Source: Sphingomonas adhaesiva
Lineage (GTDB): Bacteria; Pseudomonadota; Alphaproteobacteria; Sphingomonadales; Sphingomonadaceae
Assembly (NCBI RefSeq): GCF_002374855.1
Contig: NZ_NWVC01000001.1
Coordinates: 863,054-927,053, forward strand
Length of the DNA stretch: 64,000 bases
Direction: 5' to 3'
The notes beneath the pieces were generated by a model. That model did not search any database. It saw only the letters and a list, made by a program, of their open reading frames with translations, and was not told the DNA's origin. The position numbers were made by a program, and so were the translations under genes. How positions within the stretch are numbered: the stretch's first letter is position 1; every line of letters begins with the position of its first letter. This document shows positions 26,611-36,019 of this stretch, one piece after another.

Positions 26611-27504
26611 ATGACCGAAACGCCCCCCACCCCCGCCGACCTCGCCGCCGATCTGGTCGACCTGCTCGACGTCGAGGAGATTGACACCGATCTGTACCGC
26701 GGGCGCCGCTCGCGCGGCGGGGTCGGGCGCGTGTTCGGCGGGCAGGTGATCGCGCAGGCGTTGCAGGCGGCGCAGCGGTCGACCGATCCGTCGGGCAAGA
26801 TCGCGCATTCGCTCCACGCCTATTTCATGCGCGCAGGTGCGGAGGATCATCCGATCATCTACCGCGTCGTGCGCGATTTCGAGGGCAAGAGCTTCGCCAC
26901 CCGCCGGGTCATCGCGATGCAGCGCGGGCAACCGATCCTCAACATGGCCGCCTCGTTCCAGATGCCGGAGGAAGGCTATGCGCATCAGGATGCGATGCCG
27001 GAGGTGCCCGCCCCCGACGAACTGAAGTCGGAGGCCGAGCTGCGCGCCGCCGACAGCGCCGGGGTGGACGAGAAATTCCGCCGCGCGCTGCTGCGCCCGC
27101 GCCCGATCGAGTTGCGCCCGGTCTACCCGCGCCGCTGGGCCAGCCCCGTGCCCACCGATCCGGTCCAGCACAGCTGGTTCCGCATCGTCGCGCCGATCGG
27201 CGACGATCCGTCGGTGCACCGCGCGATCCTGGCCTATGCCAGCGACATGTCGCTGCTGGGGACGTGCATGTTGCCGCACGGCGTCAACTGGACCTCGCCG
27301 GGGTTCCAGAGCGCCAGCCTGGATCATGCGCTGTGGCTGCACGAACCGTTCCGCGCCGACGAATGGCTGCTCTACACCACCGACAGCCCCTGGGCGGGCC
27401 ATGGTCGCGGCATGAACCGCGGCAAGATCTTCAGCGCGGACGGCCGGCTGATCGCCAGCGTCGCGCAGGAAGGGCTGATCCGGATGCGTCAGCCGCGCGG
27501 CTGA
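26611..27504 (+). CDS. tesB: Acyl-CoA thioesterase II
   Basis: Hydrolyses acyl-CoA to free acid and CoA. The 297-residue protein has the double hot-dog fold of TesB. The first half contains GRVFGGQVIAQALQAAQRS and HSLHAYFMRAG; the second half contains YASDMSLLGTCM, DHALWLHEPFRADEWLLY and the C-terminal IASVAQEGLIR, whose Gln belongs to the catalytic set. I start at ATG 26611; the upstream in-frame stretch lies in the repeat. As the last plus-strand gene of this block it may recover CoA during catabolism. Confidence 0.93.
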   Translation: MTETPPTPADLAADLVDLLDVEEIDTDLYRGRRSRGGVGRVFGGQVIAQALQAAQRSTDPSGKIAHSLHAYFMRAGAEDHPIIYRVVRDFEGKSFATRRVIAMQRGQPILNMAASFQMPEEGYAHQDAMPEVPAPDELKSEAELRAADSAGVDEKFRRALLRPRPIELRPVYPRRWASPVPTDPVQHSWFRIVAPIGDDPSVHRAILAYASDMSLLGTCMLPHGVNWTSPGFQSASLDHALWLHEPFRADEWLLYTTDSPWAGHGRGMNRGKIFSADGRLIASVAQEGLIRMRQPRG

Positions 27505-27516
27505 CGCTGGCGGGCG

Positions 27517-28173
27517 TCAGCCGGCGATCATCGCCCGCGCCCGCGCCGTTGCCGCATGGGTGTCGTTGGCCAGCTTCTTGACCTCGCTGGCCACCACCGC
27601 GAAGCCGCGCCCCGCCGCACCCGCGCGCGCCGCCTCGATCGAGGCGTTGAGCGCCAGCATGTTGGTCTGTTCCGCGATCCCGGCGATCGAATCGACCACC
27701 CGGCCCAGCTTGGTCAGCATCGCATCGGTTTCGTCGCGCTGTTCGTCGGCGACCAGCCGATGGCGCGCGATCTCCGACAGTTGCGAGCGCAACTCGCCCT
27801 GCCGGCGGACCTCGTCGCTGATATCGGCCGCGAACTTGACGATCCGATCCACCGTCCCGTCAAGACCCAGCACCGGCGTATAGGTGGCCTGCAACCACAG
27901 ATCGCCTCCGTCCGCCGCCAGGCGATGGAACCGCCCCGCCTCGAACTGCCCCGACGACAGCTTGTGCCAGAAGGCGCCATAGGCGGGCGATGCGGCATCG
28001 TCGCGCGTGCAGAAGATGCGGTGGTGCCGCCCGACGATCTCCTGCAGGCGATAGCCGGTGGCACCCAGGAACAGATCGTTCGCGGGGACGATCATCCCGT
28101 CGCGGGTAAATTCTATTACCATCTGCGACCGGTCGATCGCTTCCCACAACAGATCGCTTCGCATCGCCACCAT
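27517..28173 (-). CDS. Soluble PAS-MCP protein, short
   Basis: Predicted cytoplasmic sensory protein of about 218 residues with no membrane segment. An alternative start is ATG 28164. Residues about 15-115 are a PAS domain ([24 protein letters not shown], then the PAS-associated [16 protein letters not shown]). Residues about 145-215 contain only the signalling tip of a methyl-accepting domain: [18 protein letters not shown] then [15 protein letters not shown]. The helices that normally carry methylation sites are missing or very short. No che genes are nearby. It may modulate other receptors or signal without chemotaxis. Confidence 0.85.
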   Translation of the reverse strand: MVAMRSDLLWEAIDRSQMVIEFTRDGMIVPANDLFLGATGYRLQEIVGRHHRIFCTRDDAASPAYGAFWHKLSSGQFEAGRFHRLAADGGDLWLQATYTPVLGLDGTVDRIVKFAADISDEVRRQGELRSQLSEIARHRLVADEQRDETDAMLTKLGRVVDSIAGIAEQTNMLALNASIEAARAGAAGRGFAVVASEVKKLANDTHAATARARAMIAG

Positions 28174-28230
28174 CACCGTGCTTCGTCGCCGACTGCGTGC
28201 ACCCGCAACGGTTAACGCGGCGCTAAGCCG

Positions 28231-29316
28231 TCATGCCGGCTCGGCCATTCGTGTCGGTTCGTGGATCGGGCATCCATTCACCCGCGCACGGACATCGGCC
28301 GAATGGCGATAGGTGTCCCGGCGCGCACGGTTGATGTTGCCCAGCGGCTGGTGCGCCGCCAGCCCGGTCCACACGCTGAACCGCATCCCTTCGTTCACCG
28401 CAGCGACGCGGTCGGCGTCCCAGCTGTCCTGCGCGCGCGCCCGCACCACACCGACGCGCGCGAACGGCGCCTCCGCCTCGTCCCATTCGACCGTCGCATC
28501 CTCGACCGGCTGGCGGTCCGGATCGCGCGCCAGCTGGACGCGGAATTCCCATTCCCCGTCCATGCGCTGCATCTCCTCGCGCACCGTCGCGCGGATCGCG
28601 TCGCGGTCGCCGCTCGTGTCGATGATCGCCCCCGTCCGCTCGCACAGCCCCGGCGCGACCGGCTTCAGGCTGAACTTCGCGATATGGTCGCCATATCGGA
28701 ACGCCGTCGCGCTGAAATAGGTCTCGCCCAGCGGGTCGACGTTGGGCGCGCCGCCCAGCGTGCGGATCGTCGCGCTCTCGATCCCCACCGCGGTCAGCGC
28801 GCTGTTCACCCCGCGCAGCACCGCCGACAACGCCTTCTTGCCGCCTTCGGCCACGTCGGTCGTCTTCGCCAGCAGCTTGAGGTTGCCCAGGAACTTGTCC
28901 GCGCTCTTCGCCTGGAACGCGGTGGCGTTGACCATCACGAAATCCTGCGTGGTCCCCTCCGCATCCGGCAACCGCTCGCCCTCGACGTCCAGCACCTTCA
29001 TCGCCAGCCCGCGCGGCAGCGAGATCGCATCGTCCAGGATATCACCCGGATTGGTCGACAGGCGCAGGAACACCTTGTGCTCGCCCGGTGTCGCGAACAG
29101 CCCCTGCGCCAATTCGGGCGGCAGGTCGGCGTCGATCGTCAGCGTGCCCTCGATGATCCCGTGCGACTTGGCATGGACCGCGCGCACGGCATGGCCGTAA
29201 TCCTTCGCGGTCGTCTCCAGGATCGTGTCGAACGCCTCGTTCAGCTGGCGGACCACGTCGGCCTCGTCCGGCTTCACGTCCTCGACGGCGGGGGTGTAAC
29301 GGACGGGCGCCTGCAT
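28231..29316 (-). CDS. Catalase-like heme protein
   Basis: 361-residue protein with the minimal catalase fold. The distal histidine region is VHAKSHGIIEGTLTID (about residues 47-62). The following FLRLSTNPGD and PRGLAMKVLDVEG strands are typical of catalase-related peroxidases and allene-oxide-synthase-like domains. The proximal motif is seen as RRDTYRHSADVR near the C-terminus, an R-x(n)-Y heme-ligand pattern. It is much shorter than monofunctional catalases (about 480 or more), so it is more likely a peroxidase or hydroperoxide-acting enzyme than an H2O2 catalase. ATG 29316 follows AGGAGAA. Confidence 0.8.
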   Translation of the reverse strand: MQAPVRYTPAVEDVKPDEADVVRQLNEAFDTILETTAKDYGHAVRAVHAKSHGIIEGTLTIDADLPPELAQGLFATPGEHKVFLRLSTNPGDILDDAISLPRGLAMKVLDVEGERLPDAEGTTQDFVMVNATAFQAKSADKFLGNLKLLAKTTDVAEGGKKALSAVLRGVNSALTAVGIESATIRTLGGAPNVDPLGETYFSATAFRYGDHIAKFSLKPVAPGLCERTGAIIDTSGDRDAIRATVREEMQRMDGEWEFRVQLARDPDRQPVEDATVEWDEAEAPFARVGVVRARAQDSWDADRVAAVNEGMRFSVWTGLAAHQPLGNINRARRDTYRHSADVRARVNGCPIHEPTRMAEPA

Positions 29317-29381
29317 GGTGGTTCTCCTGAGATCGCAGGAGAAACCCATGTTAGCCCCACACCGTTCCGCGCCCGTCGCGC

Positions 29382-30179
29382 CTACACGGCGGTGCGGCCA
29401 TATTCCTGCTTGGTGACCGGGTGGCTCGACGACAGCCCGCCGTCGACCGCGATGGCCTGGCCGTTGACGTAGCTGGCATCGTCGCTCGCCAGGAAAAGCG
29501 CCACCTTCGCCAGCTCCTCCGGCTGCGCACCGCGGCGCAGCGGGTTCAGCCGGCCGACCCGGTCCATCTTGCCCGCGTCGCGCGCGTAATCGAACGTCGG
29601 CTTGGTCATGCCGGTCTCGGTCAGCCCCGGGCAGATCGCGTTGACGCGCACGTTCGATCCCGACAGTTGCTGCGCCGACACCATCGCCAGGTTGATGACC
29701 CCGGCCTTGGACGCCGAATAAGCCGGCGATCCCGCGCCCGACCGGATGCCCGCGACGCTCGCGGTCAGGATGATCGCCCCGCCGCCTCGCTCGGCGATCT
29801 GCGGCGCGGCATGCTTCACCGCCAGATACGGGCCGATCAGGTTGACGCGCAGCACCTCGGTGATGAGCGACACGTCGGTGTCGAAGATATTGGCCATGCC
29901 CCCCGAAATGCCGGCATTGGCGAACATCACGTCCAGCCCGCCGAACCGCTCGACCGCCAGCGCCACCGCCTTGGCGACGTCATCCTCGTTGCCCGCGTCG
30001 ATGCGGATCGCCTCGGCGGTGCCGCCCGCGTCGCGGATCGCCTGCGCGGTCGCGTCGGCGGTCTCGTTGATGTCCGCCACCACCACGCGCCCGCCCTCGG
30101 CCGCGAACAGCGTTGCCGCCGCGCGCCCGATGCCCGAACCCGCACCCGTGACGATGATCGACTTGTCCTGGAACCGCAT
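29382..30179 (-). CDS. SDR family NAD(P)-dependent oxidoreductase
   Basis: Classical short-chain dehydrogenase, 265 residues from ATG 30179 (after GGAGAG). It has the cofactor motif VTGAGSGIG at about residue 10, an acidic residue after the second strand (VVADINE, NAD preference), the NAG motif as FANAGIS, and the catalytic Ser plus YSASK. The substrate is unknown. In this context a hydroxyacyl-CoA or hydroxysteroid-type alcohol is plausible. It lies 52 bases after a second SDR gene on the same strand. Confidence 0.9.
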   Translation of the reverse strand: MRFQDKSIIVTGAGSGIGRAAATLFAAEGGRVVVADINETADATAQAIRDAGGTAEAIRIDAGNEDDVAKAVALAVERFGGLDVMFANAGISGGMANIFDTDVSLITEVLRVNLIGPYLAVKHAAPQIAERGGGAIILTASVAGIRSGAGSPAYSASKAGVINLAMVSAQQLSGSNVRVNAICPGLTETGMTKPTFDYARDAGKMDRVGRLNPLRRGAQPEELAKVALFLASDDASYVNGQAIAVDGGLSSSHPVTKQEYGRTAV

Positions 30180-30231
30180 CTCACTCTCCGTCATGCCCGG
30201 CTGGTCCCGGCATCCGCCGGGCCGCGCGGGT

Positions 30232-30996
30232 TCAAATCGTCACGCCGCCGTCGATCACCATCGTCTGCCCGGTCATGAACGCGCTGGCGGGGCTGGCGAG
30301 ATAGACGACCGCGCCCGCGATCTCCTCCGGCTCGCCGATCCGGCGCAGCGGGGTGGTGGCGTTGCGTTCGGCCACCGCCGCCTCGTCCTCCCACAGCGCC
30401 TTGGCGAAATCGGTCTTGATCAGGCCGGGCGCGATGCAGTTCACGCGGATGCCGTGACGGCCGTATTCGTGCGCCAGGTTGCGCGCCAGCTGCATGTCGG
30501 CGGCCTTGCTGATGCAATAGGCGCCGATCACCGTCGATCCGCGCAAACCGCCGATCGAGCTGACGATGACGATCGACCCTTCGCCGCGCTCCTTCATTTC
30601 CGGCGCGACCATCCCGATCAGCCAGTGGTTGGAGATGATGTTGTTGTCCAGGATCTTGCGGAACTGTTCGTCGGCGATCCCTTCCTGCGGCCCGTAATAG
30701 GGGTTGGACGCCGCGTTGCAGACCAGCACGTCGACGCGCCCGAACGCCGCGCGCGTCGCATCGACCAGCGCCTGCAACCCGGCCTTGTCGGAGATGTTGG
30801 CCGCCACCGCGATCGCGGTCCCCGCGCCGAAACGCGCGTTGATCTCCGCCGCCACCGCATCGCACGCATCCTGCTTGCGGCTGGAAATCACCACCTTCGC
30901 GCCCTGCTCGGCACAGGCGATCGCGCTCGCCTTGCCGATCCCGCGCGACGATCCGGTGATCAGCACGACCTTCCCGGTCAGATCGAACAGCGACAT
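30232..30996 (-). CDS. SDR family oxidoreductase
   Basis: Classical SDR of 254 residues. I choose the second of two adjacent ATGs (30996), because AGGAGGG directly touches the first. Motifs are [17 protein letters not shown] (Arg/Lys after the second strand, suggesting NADP), [11 protein letters not shown] in place of the common NNAG, and catalytic Ser with YCISK. CNAASNP is characteristic of the DHRS4-like branch of carbonyl reductases. The gene is probably co-transcribed with the other SDR gene and with the kinase-like, alcohol dehydrogenase and ACAD genes upstream. Confidence 0.9.
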   Translation of the reverse strand: MSLFDLTGKVVLITGSSRGIGKASAIACAEQGAKVVISSRKQDACDAVAAEINARFGAGTAIAVAANISDKAGLQALVDATRAAFGRVDVLVCNAASNPYYGPQEGIADEQFRKILDNNIISNHWLIGMVAPEMKERGEGSIVIVSSIGGLRGSTVIGAYCISKAADMQLARNLAHEYGRHGIRVNCIAPGLIKTDFAKALWEDEAAVAERNATTPLRRIGEPEEIAGAVVYLASPASAFMTGQTMVIDGGVTI

Positions 30997-31018
30997 CATC
31001 CCTCCTGCAATTCACGGG

Positions 31019-31044
31019 CGTCACCCCAGCGAAAGCTGGGGTCT
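31019..31044. repeat. Single extragenic palindrome (CCAGCGAAAGCTGG family)
   Basis: CGTCACCCCAGCGAAAGCTG and on to GGGGTCT, unpaired, between the SDR and the kinase-like gene. CCCCAGC/GCTGGGG form the stem with a GAAA loop. Confidence 0.75.
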
Positions 31045-31066
31045 CTCCGTTATTCCGATGCGAGAG

Positions 31067-32122
31067 CTAGGCCCCCGCCTTCTGCGCGAAATGCCACGCG
31101 GCGTCGGCCAGCATCGGCACGCGCTTGGCGGTTTCCTCGGCACGCGCGTTGCTGGCGGTGCCGATCAGCACGCGCTTCTTGATCCCCTGGACGATGCTGG
31201 CCAGCCGGAACAGGTTGAACGCGAAATACCAGTCGAGCTGCGGCACGCCGTCGCGCCCGGTGCGCGCGCAATAGCGTTCCACCATCTCCTCGACATGCGG
31301 GATGCCGGTGTCCGGCCCGGTCAGCCCCATCACGCCCGATCGCCCTTCGGGTTCGGTCACCCAGCTCATCAGATAATAGGTCAGGTCCGCGATCGGATCG
31401 CCCAGCGTGCACAATTCCCAGTCCAGCACTGCCAGAACGCGCGCGTCGGTGCCGGGGGCGAAGATCATGTTATCGACACGGTAATCGCCATGGACGATCG
31501 ACGTGCGCGTCTGTTCGGGCACCGTGCGCGGCAGCCATTCGATCAGGCTTTCCATCGCGGGCATGTGCTCGGTCTCGGCACCGCGATACTGCTTGATCCA
31601 GCGCGATACCTGCCGCTCGAAATAATTGCCCGGGCGCCCGAACGTCTCCAGCCCGATCGCGACGTGATCGACATTGTGCAGGTCGGCCAGCGTGTCGATC
31701 ATCGCGTGATAATGGTCGCGGCGCTGCTCCGGGGTCAGGTCGGGCATCGCGCCGTCCCAGATCGTGCGCCCGACCACCATCTCCATGACGTAGAAGGCCG
31801 ATCCGATCACCGCATCGTCCTCGCACAGGCCATACTGGCGCGGCACGGGGAAGCCGGTGGGGTGCAGCGCGGCCATCACGCGATGCTCGCGATCCACCTG
31901 GTGCGCCGACGGCAGCAATTCCCCCATCGGCTTGCGCCGCAGGACATAGTTGCGCGTCGGCGTCTGCAACTTGTACGTCGGGTTGGACTGCCCGCCCGCG
32001 AACTTTGCGTAGGTCAGCGGGCCGGCGAAGCCGTCGACATGCGCCTGCATCCATGCCGACAGGCGATCGGTGTCGAGCCGGTCGCGCTCGGCGATCTCGG
32101 CCTGGAGGTTGCTGTCGGTCAT
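31067..32122 (-). CDS. Aminoglycoside-phosphotransferase-fold kinase, ACAD10/11-associated type
   Basis: 351-residue protein with an APH/choline-kinase-like fold. It has the nucleotide lysine in NYVLRRKP, the catalytic loop VHGDYRVDNMIF (about residue 215) and the metal-binding Asp in AVLDWELCTLGDP. This is the branch that in animals is fused to ACAD10 and ACAD11 and phosphorylates 4-hydroxyacyl-CoAs. Here it is separate, and the matching ACAD gene lies two genes upstream in the same strand. Aminoglycoside resistance is therefore unlikely. It overlaps the alcohol dehydrogenase gene (ATGA). Confidence 0.87.
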   Translation of the reverse strand: MTDSNLQAEIAERDRLDTDRLSAWMQAHVDGFAGPLTYAKFAGGQSNPTYKLQTPTRNYVLRRKPMGELLPSAHQVDREHRVMAALHPTGFPVPRQYGLCEDDAVIGSAFYVMEMVVGRTIWDGAMPDLTPEQRRDHYHAMIDTLADLHNVDHVAIGLETFGRPGNYFERQVSRWIKQYRGAETEHMPAMESLIEWLPRTVPEQTRTSIVHGDYRVDNMIFAPGTDARVLAVLDWELCTLGDPIADLTYYLMSWVTEPEGRSGVMGLTGPDTGIPHVEEMVERYCARTGRDGVPQLDWYFAFNLFRLASIVQGIKKRVLIGTASNARAEETAKRVPMLADAAWHFAQKAGA

Positions 32123-33207
32123 GCGTCGAAGGTGATCACGCTGCGCGTCGCATCGCCCTTGCGAAGCTCGTCGAACGCATGGTTGATCCGGTCGAGCGGC
32201 AGCCGCTCGGCGATGATCGTGTCGAGGTCGAGCAGCCCGCGCTGATAGAAATCGACCAGCCGCGGGATATCGACCGGAAAGCGGTTCGATCCCATCAACC
32301 CGCCCTGCAGCTTCTTGCCCGACAGCAGGTCCATCGCGGACAGCCCGACCTTCTCGGCCAGCGGCATCATCCCCAGGATCGTCGCGGTGCCGCCGCGGCG
32401 CAGCACCGACACGGTGGTCGCTGCCGATTGCGGGCGCCCGACCGCCTCGATCGCATGGTCGACGCCGCCCTTCGACAGTTCGACCACCTCGGCCACCACG
32501 CCCTCGGCCATCGCGTCGAACGTGTGGGTCGCGCCCAGCTTCTCCGCGATCGCGCGCTTTTCGGGGACGGGATCCAGCGCGATGATCTTGCCTGCGCCGG
32601 CGATCTTGGCGGCGTTGACCGCGGCCAGCCCGATGCCGCCGCATCCCACCACGCACACCGTCTCGCCCGGCGACACGTCGGTCGTGTTGAACACCGCGCC
32701 CGCGCCGGTCGTCACCGCGCAGCCGATCAGCGCGGCACGGTCCAGCGGCATGTCGCGGTCGATCGCGACGCACGCATGTTCGTGGACCAGCATCATCTCG
32801 GCATAGGCGGACAGGTTCAGCATCTGGTTGACGACGCCGCCGTCGGCCAGCGTCAGCCGCGGCGCCTCGCCCTTGCCGCGCCGCGTCTCGGCGCTGACGC
32901 ACAGGAACATGCGGCCGGTAATGCAGAATTCGCAATGCCCGCAAAAAGCGGACAGGCACGTGACGACATGGTCGCCCGGCTTCACCGTGCGCACCTCGCT
33001 GCCTACCGCCTCCACCACGCCCGCCGCCTCATGACCGGGAATGGCGGGCAGTGCATGCGGATAGGTGCCGTCGACGAAATGCAGGTCGGACCGGCACACG
33101 CCGACCGCGCGCGTGCGGATCAGCACCTCGCGCGGGCCGGGATTGGCGACCACGACGTCCGCCACCTCCAGCGGCTGTCGCGTCTCGAACAGGACTGCGG
33201 CCTTCAT
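32119..33207 (-). CDS. Zinc-dependent alcohol dehydrogenase (class III-like MDR)
   Basis: 362-residue medium-chain dehydrogenase. The catalytic zinc ligands are C38 (GVCRSDLHF), H in PGHEAAG and C in IGCAVTTGAG. The four structural-zinc cysteines are clustered in CGHCEFC and the following C. The NAD site is CVVGCGGIGL with D in ALDPVPEK. The cleft segment NQMLNLSAYAEMMLVHE resembles aryl- and long-chain alcohol enzymes. It sits between the ACAD10/11-like gene and the kinase-like gene and may oxidise a hydroxy-acid intermediate. ATG 33207 follows GGAGAGGAC. Confidence 0.92.
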   Translation of the reverse strand: MKAAVLFETRQPLEVADVVVANPGPREVLIRTRAVGVCRSDLHFVDGTYPHALPAIPGHEAAGVVEAVGSEVRTVKPGDHVVTCLSAFCGHCEFCITGRMFLCVSAETRRGKGEAPRLTLADGGVVNQMLNLSAYAEMMLVHEHACVAIDRDMPLDRAALIGCAVTTGAGAVFNTTDVSPGETVCVVGCGGIGLAAVNAAKIAGAGKIIALDPVPEKRAIAEKLGATHTFDAMAEGVVAEVVELSKGGVDHAIEAVGRPQSAATTVSVLRRGGTATILGMMPLAEKVGLSAMDLLSGKKLQGGLMGSNRFPVDIPRLVDFYQRGLLDLDTIIAERLPLDRINHAFDELRKGDATRSVITFDA

Positions 33208-33242
33208 ATTGGGTCCTCTCCCCTATCGTCCTACCGGGCCGC

Positions 33243-33265
33243 CCCGCGCCGTTGCCCGGCGCGGG
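33243..33265. terminator. GC-rich hairpin after the ACAD gene
   Basis: CCCGCGCCG and CGGCGCGGG, a perfect 9-bp stem with five-base loop, 16 bases past the ACAD stop and upstream of the alcohol dehydrogenase start. There is no T-run, so it may attenuate rather than terminate, or may mark mRNA processing. Confidence 0.4.
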
Positions 33266-33280
33266 TACGGCGCGGACGCG

Positions 33281-34588
33281 TTACCGGCTCACCCCGATAT
33301 CGCCGCTCGACACCTCCGGCCCGCGGTCGTTCGACGGGCGTTCCGCCTTCCATTCGCCGTGCTTGCCGAATTCGTTGCGCGCGATCGCACGGTTGTGGAC
33401 CTCGTCCGGGCCGTCGGCGAAGCGCAGCGTGCGCATCGCGGCCCAGGCATGCGCCAGCCCGTAATCCTCCGCCACGCCGCCGCCGCCATGCGCCTGGATC
33501 GCATCGTCCAGGATCTGCAGCGCCATGTTCGGCGCCTGCACCTTGATCATCGCGATTTCCTGCTGCGCGGCCTTGTTGCCGGCGCGGTCCATCATGTCGG
33601 CGGCCTTCAGGCACAGAAGGCGCGTCATCTCGATGTCGATGCGCGCGCGCGAGATGCGCTGTTCCCAGATCGAATGGTCGGCGATGCGCTTGCCGAACAC
33701 GATGCGGCTCAGCAGCCGCTTGGCCATCTTCTCGATGCCCACTTCAGCGACGCCGATCGTGCGCATACAATGGTGGATGCGCCCCGGCCCCAGCCGCCCC
33801 TGCGCGATCTCGAACCCGCGACCCTCGCCCAGCAGGATGTTCTCCACCGGCACGCGCACGTCGGTGAAGCTCACCTCGCCATGGCCGTGCGGCGCATGGT
33901 CATAGCCGTAGACCGACAGCATCCGCTCGATCTTCACGCCTGGCGTGTCCATCGGCACCAGGATCTGGCTCTGCTGCTGGTGGCGCGACCCCTCGAAGCT
34001 GGTCTTGCCCATCAGGATGCCGATCTTGCAGCGCGGATCGCCCACGCCCGACGACCACCATTTGCGGCCGTTGATGACATAATGGTCGCCGTCGCGCTCG
34101 ATCCGCGTCTCGATATTGGTGGCGTCGGACGAAGCGACCGCCGGCTCGGTCATCAGGAAGACGGAGCGGATCTCGCCGTTCATCAGCGGGCGCAGCCACT
34201 GCTCCTTCTGCGACAGCGTGCCGTAGCGGTGCAGCACTTCCATGTTGCCGGTGTCGGGCGCCGAGCAGTTGAAGCATTCGCTCGCCCAGCCGATCCTGCC
34301 CATCTCCTCGGCGCACAGCGCATATTCGAGGTTGGTCAGCTGCGTCCCCTCGAACTGGAACGTGTCGTCGACATGCTGCTGCCCCGAATGCGGCGGCATG
34401 AAGAAATTCCACAGCCCCGCCTCGCGCGCCTTCGCCTTGACCTCCTCAATCACGGGGATCACCTTCCACGGATCGCCTTCGTGATGCTGCCGGTCGTGCT
34501 CGGCCTGGCGCGGCGCGATTTCCTTGGCGATGAACTCGCGGACCCGGTCGCGGAAATAGGTTTCCCGTTCGCTCAGCGTGAAATCCAT
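33281..34588 (-). CDS. Acyl-CoA dehydrogenase, ACAD10/11-like
   Basis: 435-residue flavoprotein, longer than the other dehydrogenases in the window. It shows [16 protein letters not shown] as the FAD/substrate loop, [17 protein letters not shown], and [20 protein letters not shown] followed by [22 protein letters not shown] is typical of the ACAD10/11 group, which works with an APH-like kinase to remove the 4-hydroxy group of 4-hydroxyacyl-CoAs. That kinase homologue lies downstream at 31067-32122. A copy of the shared promoter motif lies 38 bases upstream. The tandem TetR gene is divergent. Confidence 0.9.
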   Translation of the reverse strand: MDFTLSERETYFRDRVREFIAKEIAPRQAEHDRQHHEGDPWKVIPVIEEVKAKAREAGLWNFFMPPHSGQQHVDDTFQFEGTQLTNLEYALCAEEMGRIGWASECFNCSAPDTGNMEVLHRYGTLSQKEQWLRPLMNGEIRSVFLMTEPAVASSDATNIETRIERDGDHYVINGRKWWSSGVGDPRCKIGILMGKTSFEGSRHQQQSQILVPMDTPGVKIERMLSVYGYDHAPHGHGEVSFTDVRVPVENILLGEGRGFEIAQGRLGPGRIHHCMRTIGVAEVGIEKMAKRLLSRIVFGKRIADHSIWEQRISRARIDIEMTRLLCLKAADMMDRAGNKAAQQEIAMIKVQAPNMALQILDDAIQAHGGGGVAEDYGLAHAWAAMRTLRFADGPDEVHNRAIARNEFGKHGEWKAERPSNDRGPEVSSGDIGVSR

Positions 34589-34626
34589 CGCATCTCTCCA
34601 TCTCGGTTTCGAAAGGCGGCTTAGGC

Positions 34627-34640
34627 CATACCGCATCTTC
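34627..34640 (-). promoter_or_regulatory. Shared catabolic-promoter motif, site D
   Basis: On the minus strand GAAGATGCGGTATG, in the space between the ACAD10/11-like gene and the tandem TetR gene. Flanking bases make ACCG-N6-CGGT, a dyad. It lies 38 bases before the ACAD start. Confidence 0.45.
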
Positions 34641-34743
34641 GGTAAAGCGCCTGTTTGATCGCGATACCCCCGCGTCACCGTGGGAATGCGGCGGACGTGA
34701 AAAGGGACTGTACCTTCGAAACGCGCATGCTAACGTGTGTCGG

Positions 34744-35979
34744 ATGGGGGACGTCCACATCAGCGAGAACACCAGCACGCGCCGCTTCCGGGAAAAGCGC
34801 GAGGCGATTCTGGCCGCCGCGGCGGAGGCGATCAACGAACAGAGCGCGAAGGGCATGACCTTCGCCGATGTCGCGCGCCGCGTCGGGCTGAACACCACCA
34901 GCGTCACTTATTATTTCAAGCGCAAGGAGGATCTGGCCGCCGCCGCCTTCGAACATACGCTCGACTATCTGCTGGCGATGCTGGACGAAGCGGCGGAGGC
35001 GACCACCCCGCAGGAACGCGTCGAACGCTTCATCGCGATCAACATGGCGCGGCTGGCGCGGATCGAGCGGGGCGAAGAACGCCCCTTCGCCGTCCTGTCC
35101 GACCTGCGCGCCATGGACGAGCCGGCGCGTGGCCGGCTGATGACCACCTGGCGGGAGGTGTTCCGCCGCACCCGCGCGCTGTGGGGGGAGGATCTGGGCC
35201 GCGCGCGCACCGATCTGGCGGGGGCGCGCGCGCACGTCCTGCTCGAAAACATCTTCTGGCTGCCGGTCTGGCTGCCGCGCTACGATGCCGATCAATATGC
35301 GCGGATCGAAGGCTGGCTGATCGACTTCTTCCGCAACGGCGTCGCCGGGCCGGCCGCGCGCTGGGCACCGCGCCCGATGGAGGTGCCGGTCGATGACGTG
35401 GTGCCGGGACGCGAGGCGTTCCTGCTCGCCGCCACGCGTCTCATCAACGAACTGGGCTATCGCGGCGCGTCGGTGCAGCGGATCGCGTCGGAACTGAACG
35501 TCACCAAGGGCAGCTTCTACCACCATCTGGATGCCAAGGACGATCTGGTCGTCGCCTGCTACCGCCGCAGCTTCGACACGATCACCGCGACGCAGGCGCT
35601 GGCCGATCGCATGGGCGGCACCCATTGGCAGCGATTGTGCGATACCGTCGCCGCGCTGCTGGCGGTGCAATTCTCGGATCAGGCGTCGCTGCTGCGCACC
35701 ACCGCGCTGAGCGGGCTGCCCGCGGGCGAGCGGCAGTCGATGGTCGACCGCTCCAACCGCATCGCGCGGCGCATCGCCGGCACGATGATGGACGGCATCG
35801 CCGAGGGGACGATCCGCCCGCTCGACTGCCTGGTCGCCAGCCAGGCGATGATGGCGCTGCTCAACGCCGCGTTCGACATGCGCAAATGGGCCTGGCCGAT
35901 GCCCCGCGACCGCGCGATCGCACTCTACGCCTCCACGCTGATGTTCGGCATGTTCGACGACCGCGCACTGGAAAGCTGA
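34744..35979 (+). CDS. Tandem TetR regulator (two HTH domains)
   Basis: 411-residue regulator made of two complete TetR-type halves. The first N-terminal helix-turn-helix is at about residues 18-65 (ADVARRVGLNTTSVTYYFKR). A ligand-type helical domain follows, then a second HTH at about 222-268 (QRIASELNVTKGSFYHHLDA) and a second helical domain. One chain thus resembles a covalent TetR dimer. A GTG three codons earlier (34735) is an alternative start; neither has a clear ribosome site. It is divergent from the ACAD10/11-like gene across a shared motif and is a natural candidate to repress acyl-CoA genes. Confidence 0.88.
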   Translation: MGDVHISENTSTRRFREKREAILAAAAEAINEQSAKGMTFADVARRVGLNTTSVTYYFKRKEDLAAAAFEHTLDYLLAMLDEAAEATTPQERVERFIAINMARLARIERGEERPFAVLSDLRAMDEPARGRLMTTWREVFRRTRALWGEDLGRARTDLAGARAHVLLENIFWLPVWLPRYDADQYARIEGWLIDFFRNGVAGPAARWAPRPMEVPVDDVVPGREAFLLAATRLINELGYRGASVQRIASELNVTKGSFYHHLDAKDDLVVACYRRSFDTITATQALADRMGGTHWQRLCDTVAALLAVQFSDQASLLRTTALSGLPAGERQSMVDRSNRIARRIAGTMMDGIAEGTIRPLDCLVASQAMMALLNAAFDMRKWAWPMPRDRAIALYASTLMFGMFDDRALES

Positions 35980-36019
35980 GCGGCGGGGGCGAGTGATGGG
36001 CAGGGCCGCCCCCTCTCCT

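Noticed and set aside
31067..32122. Aminoglycoside resistance phosphotransferase
   Set aside because: The fold is shared, but the context with an ACAD10/11-like dehydrogenase and the LDWELCTLGDP type loop point to the acyl-CoA-related branch.
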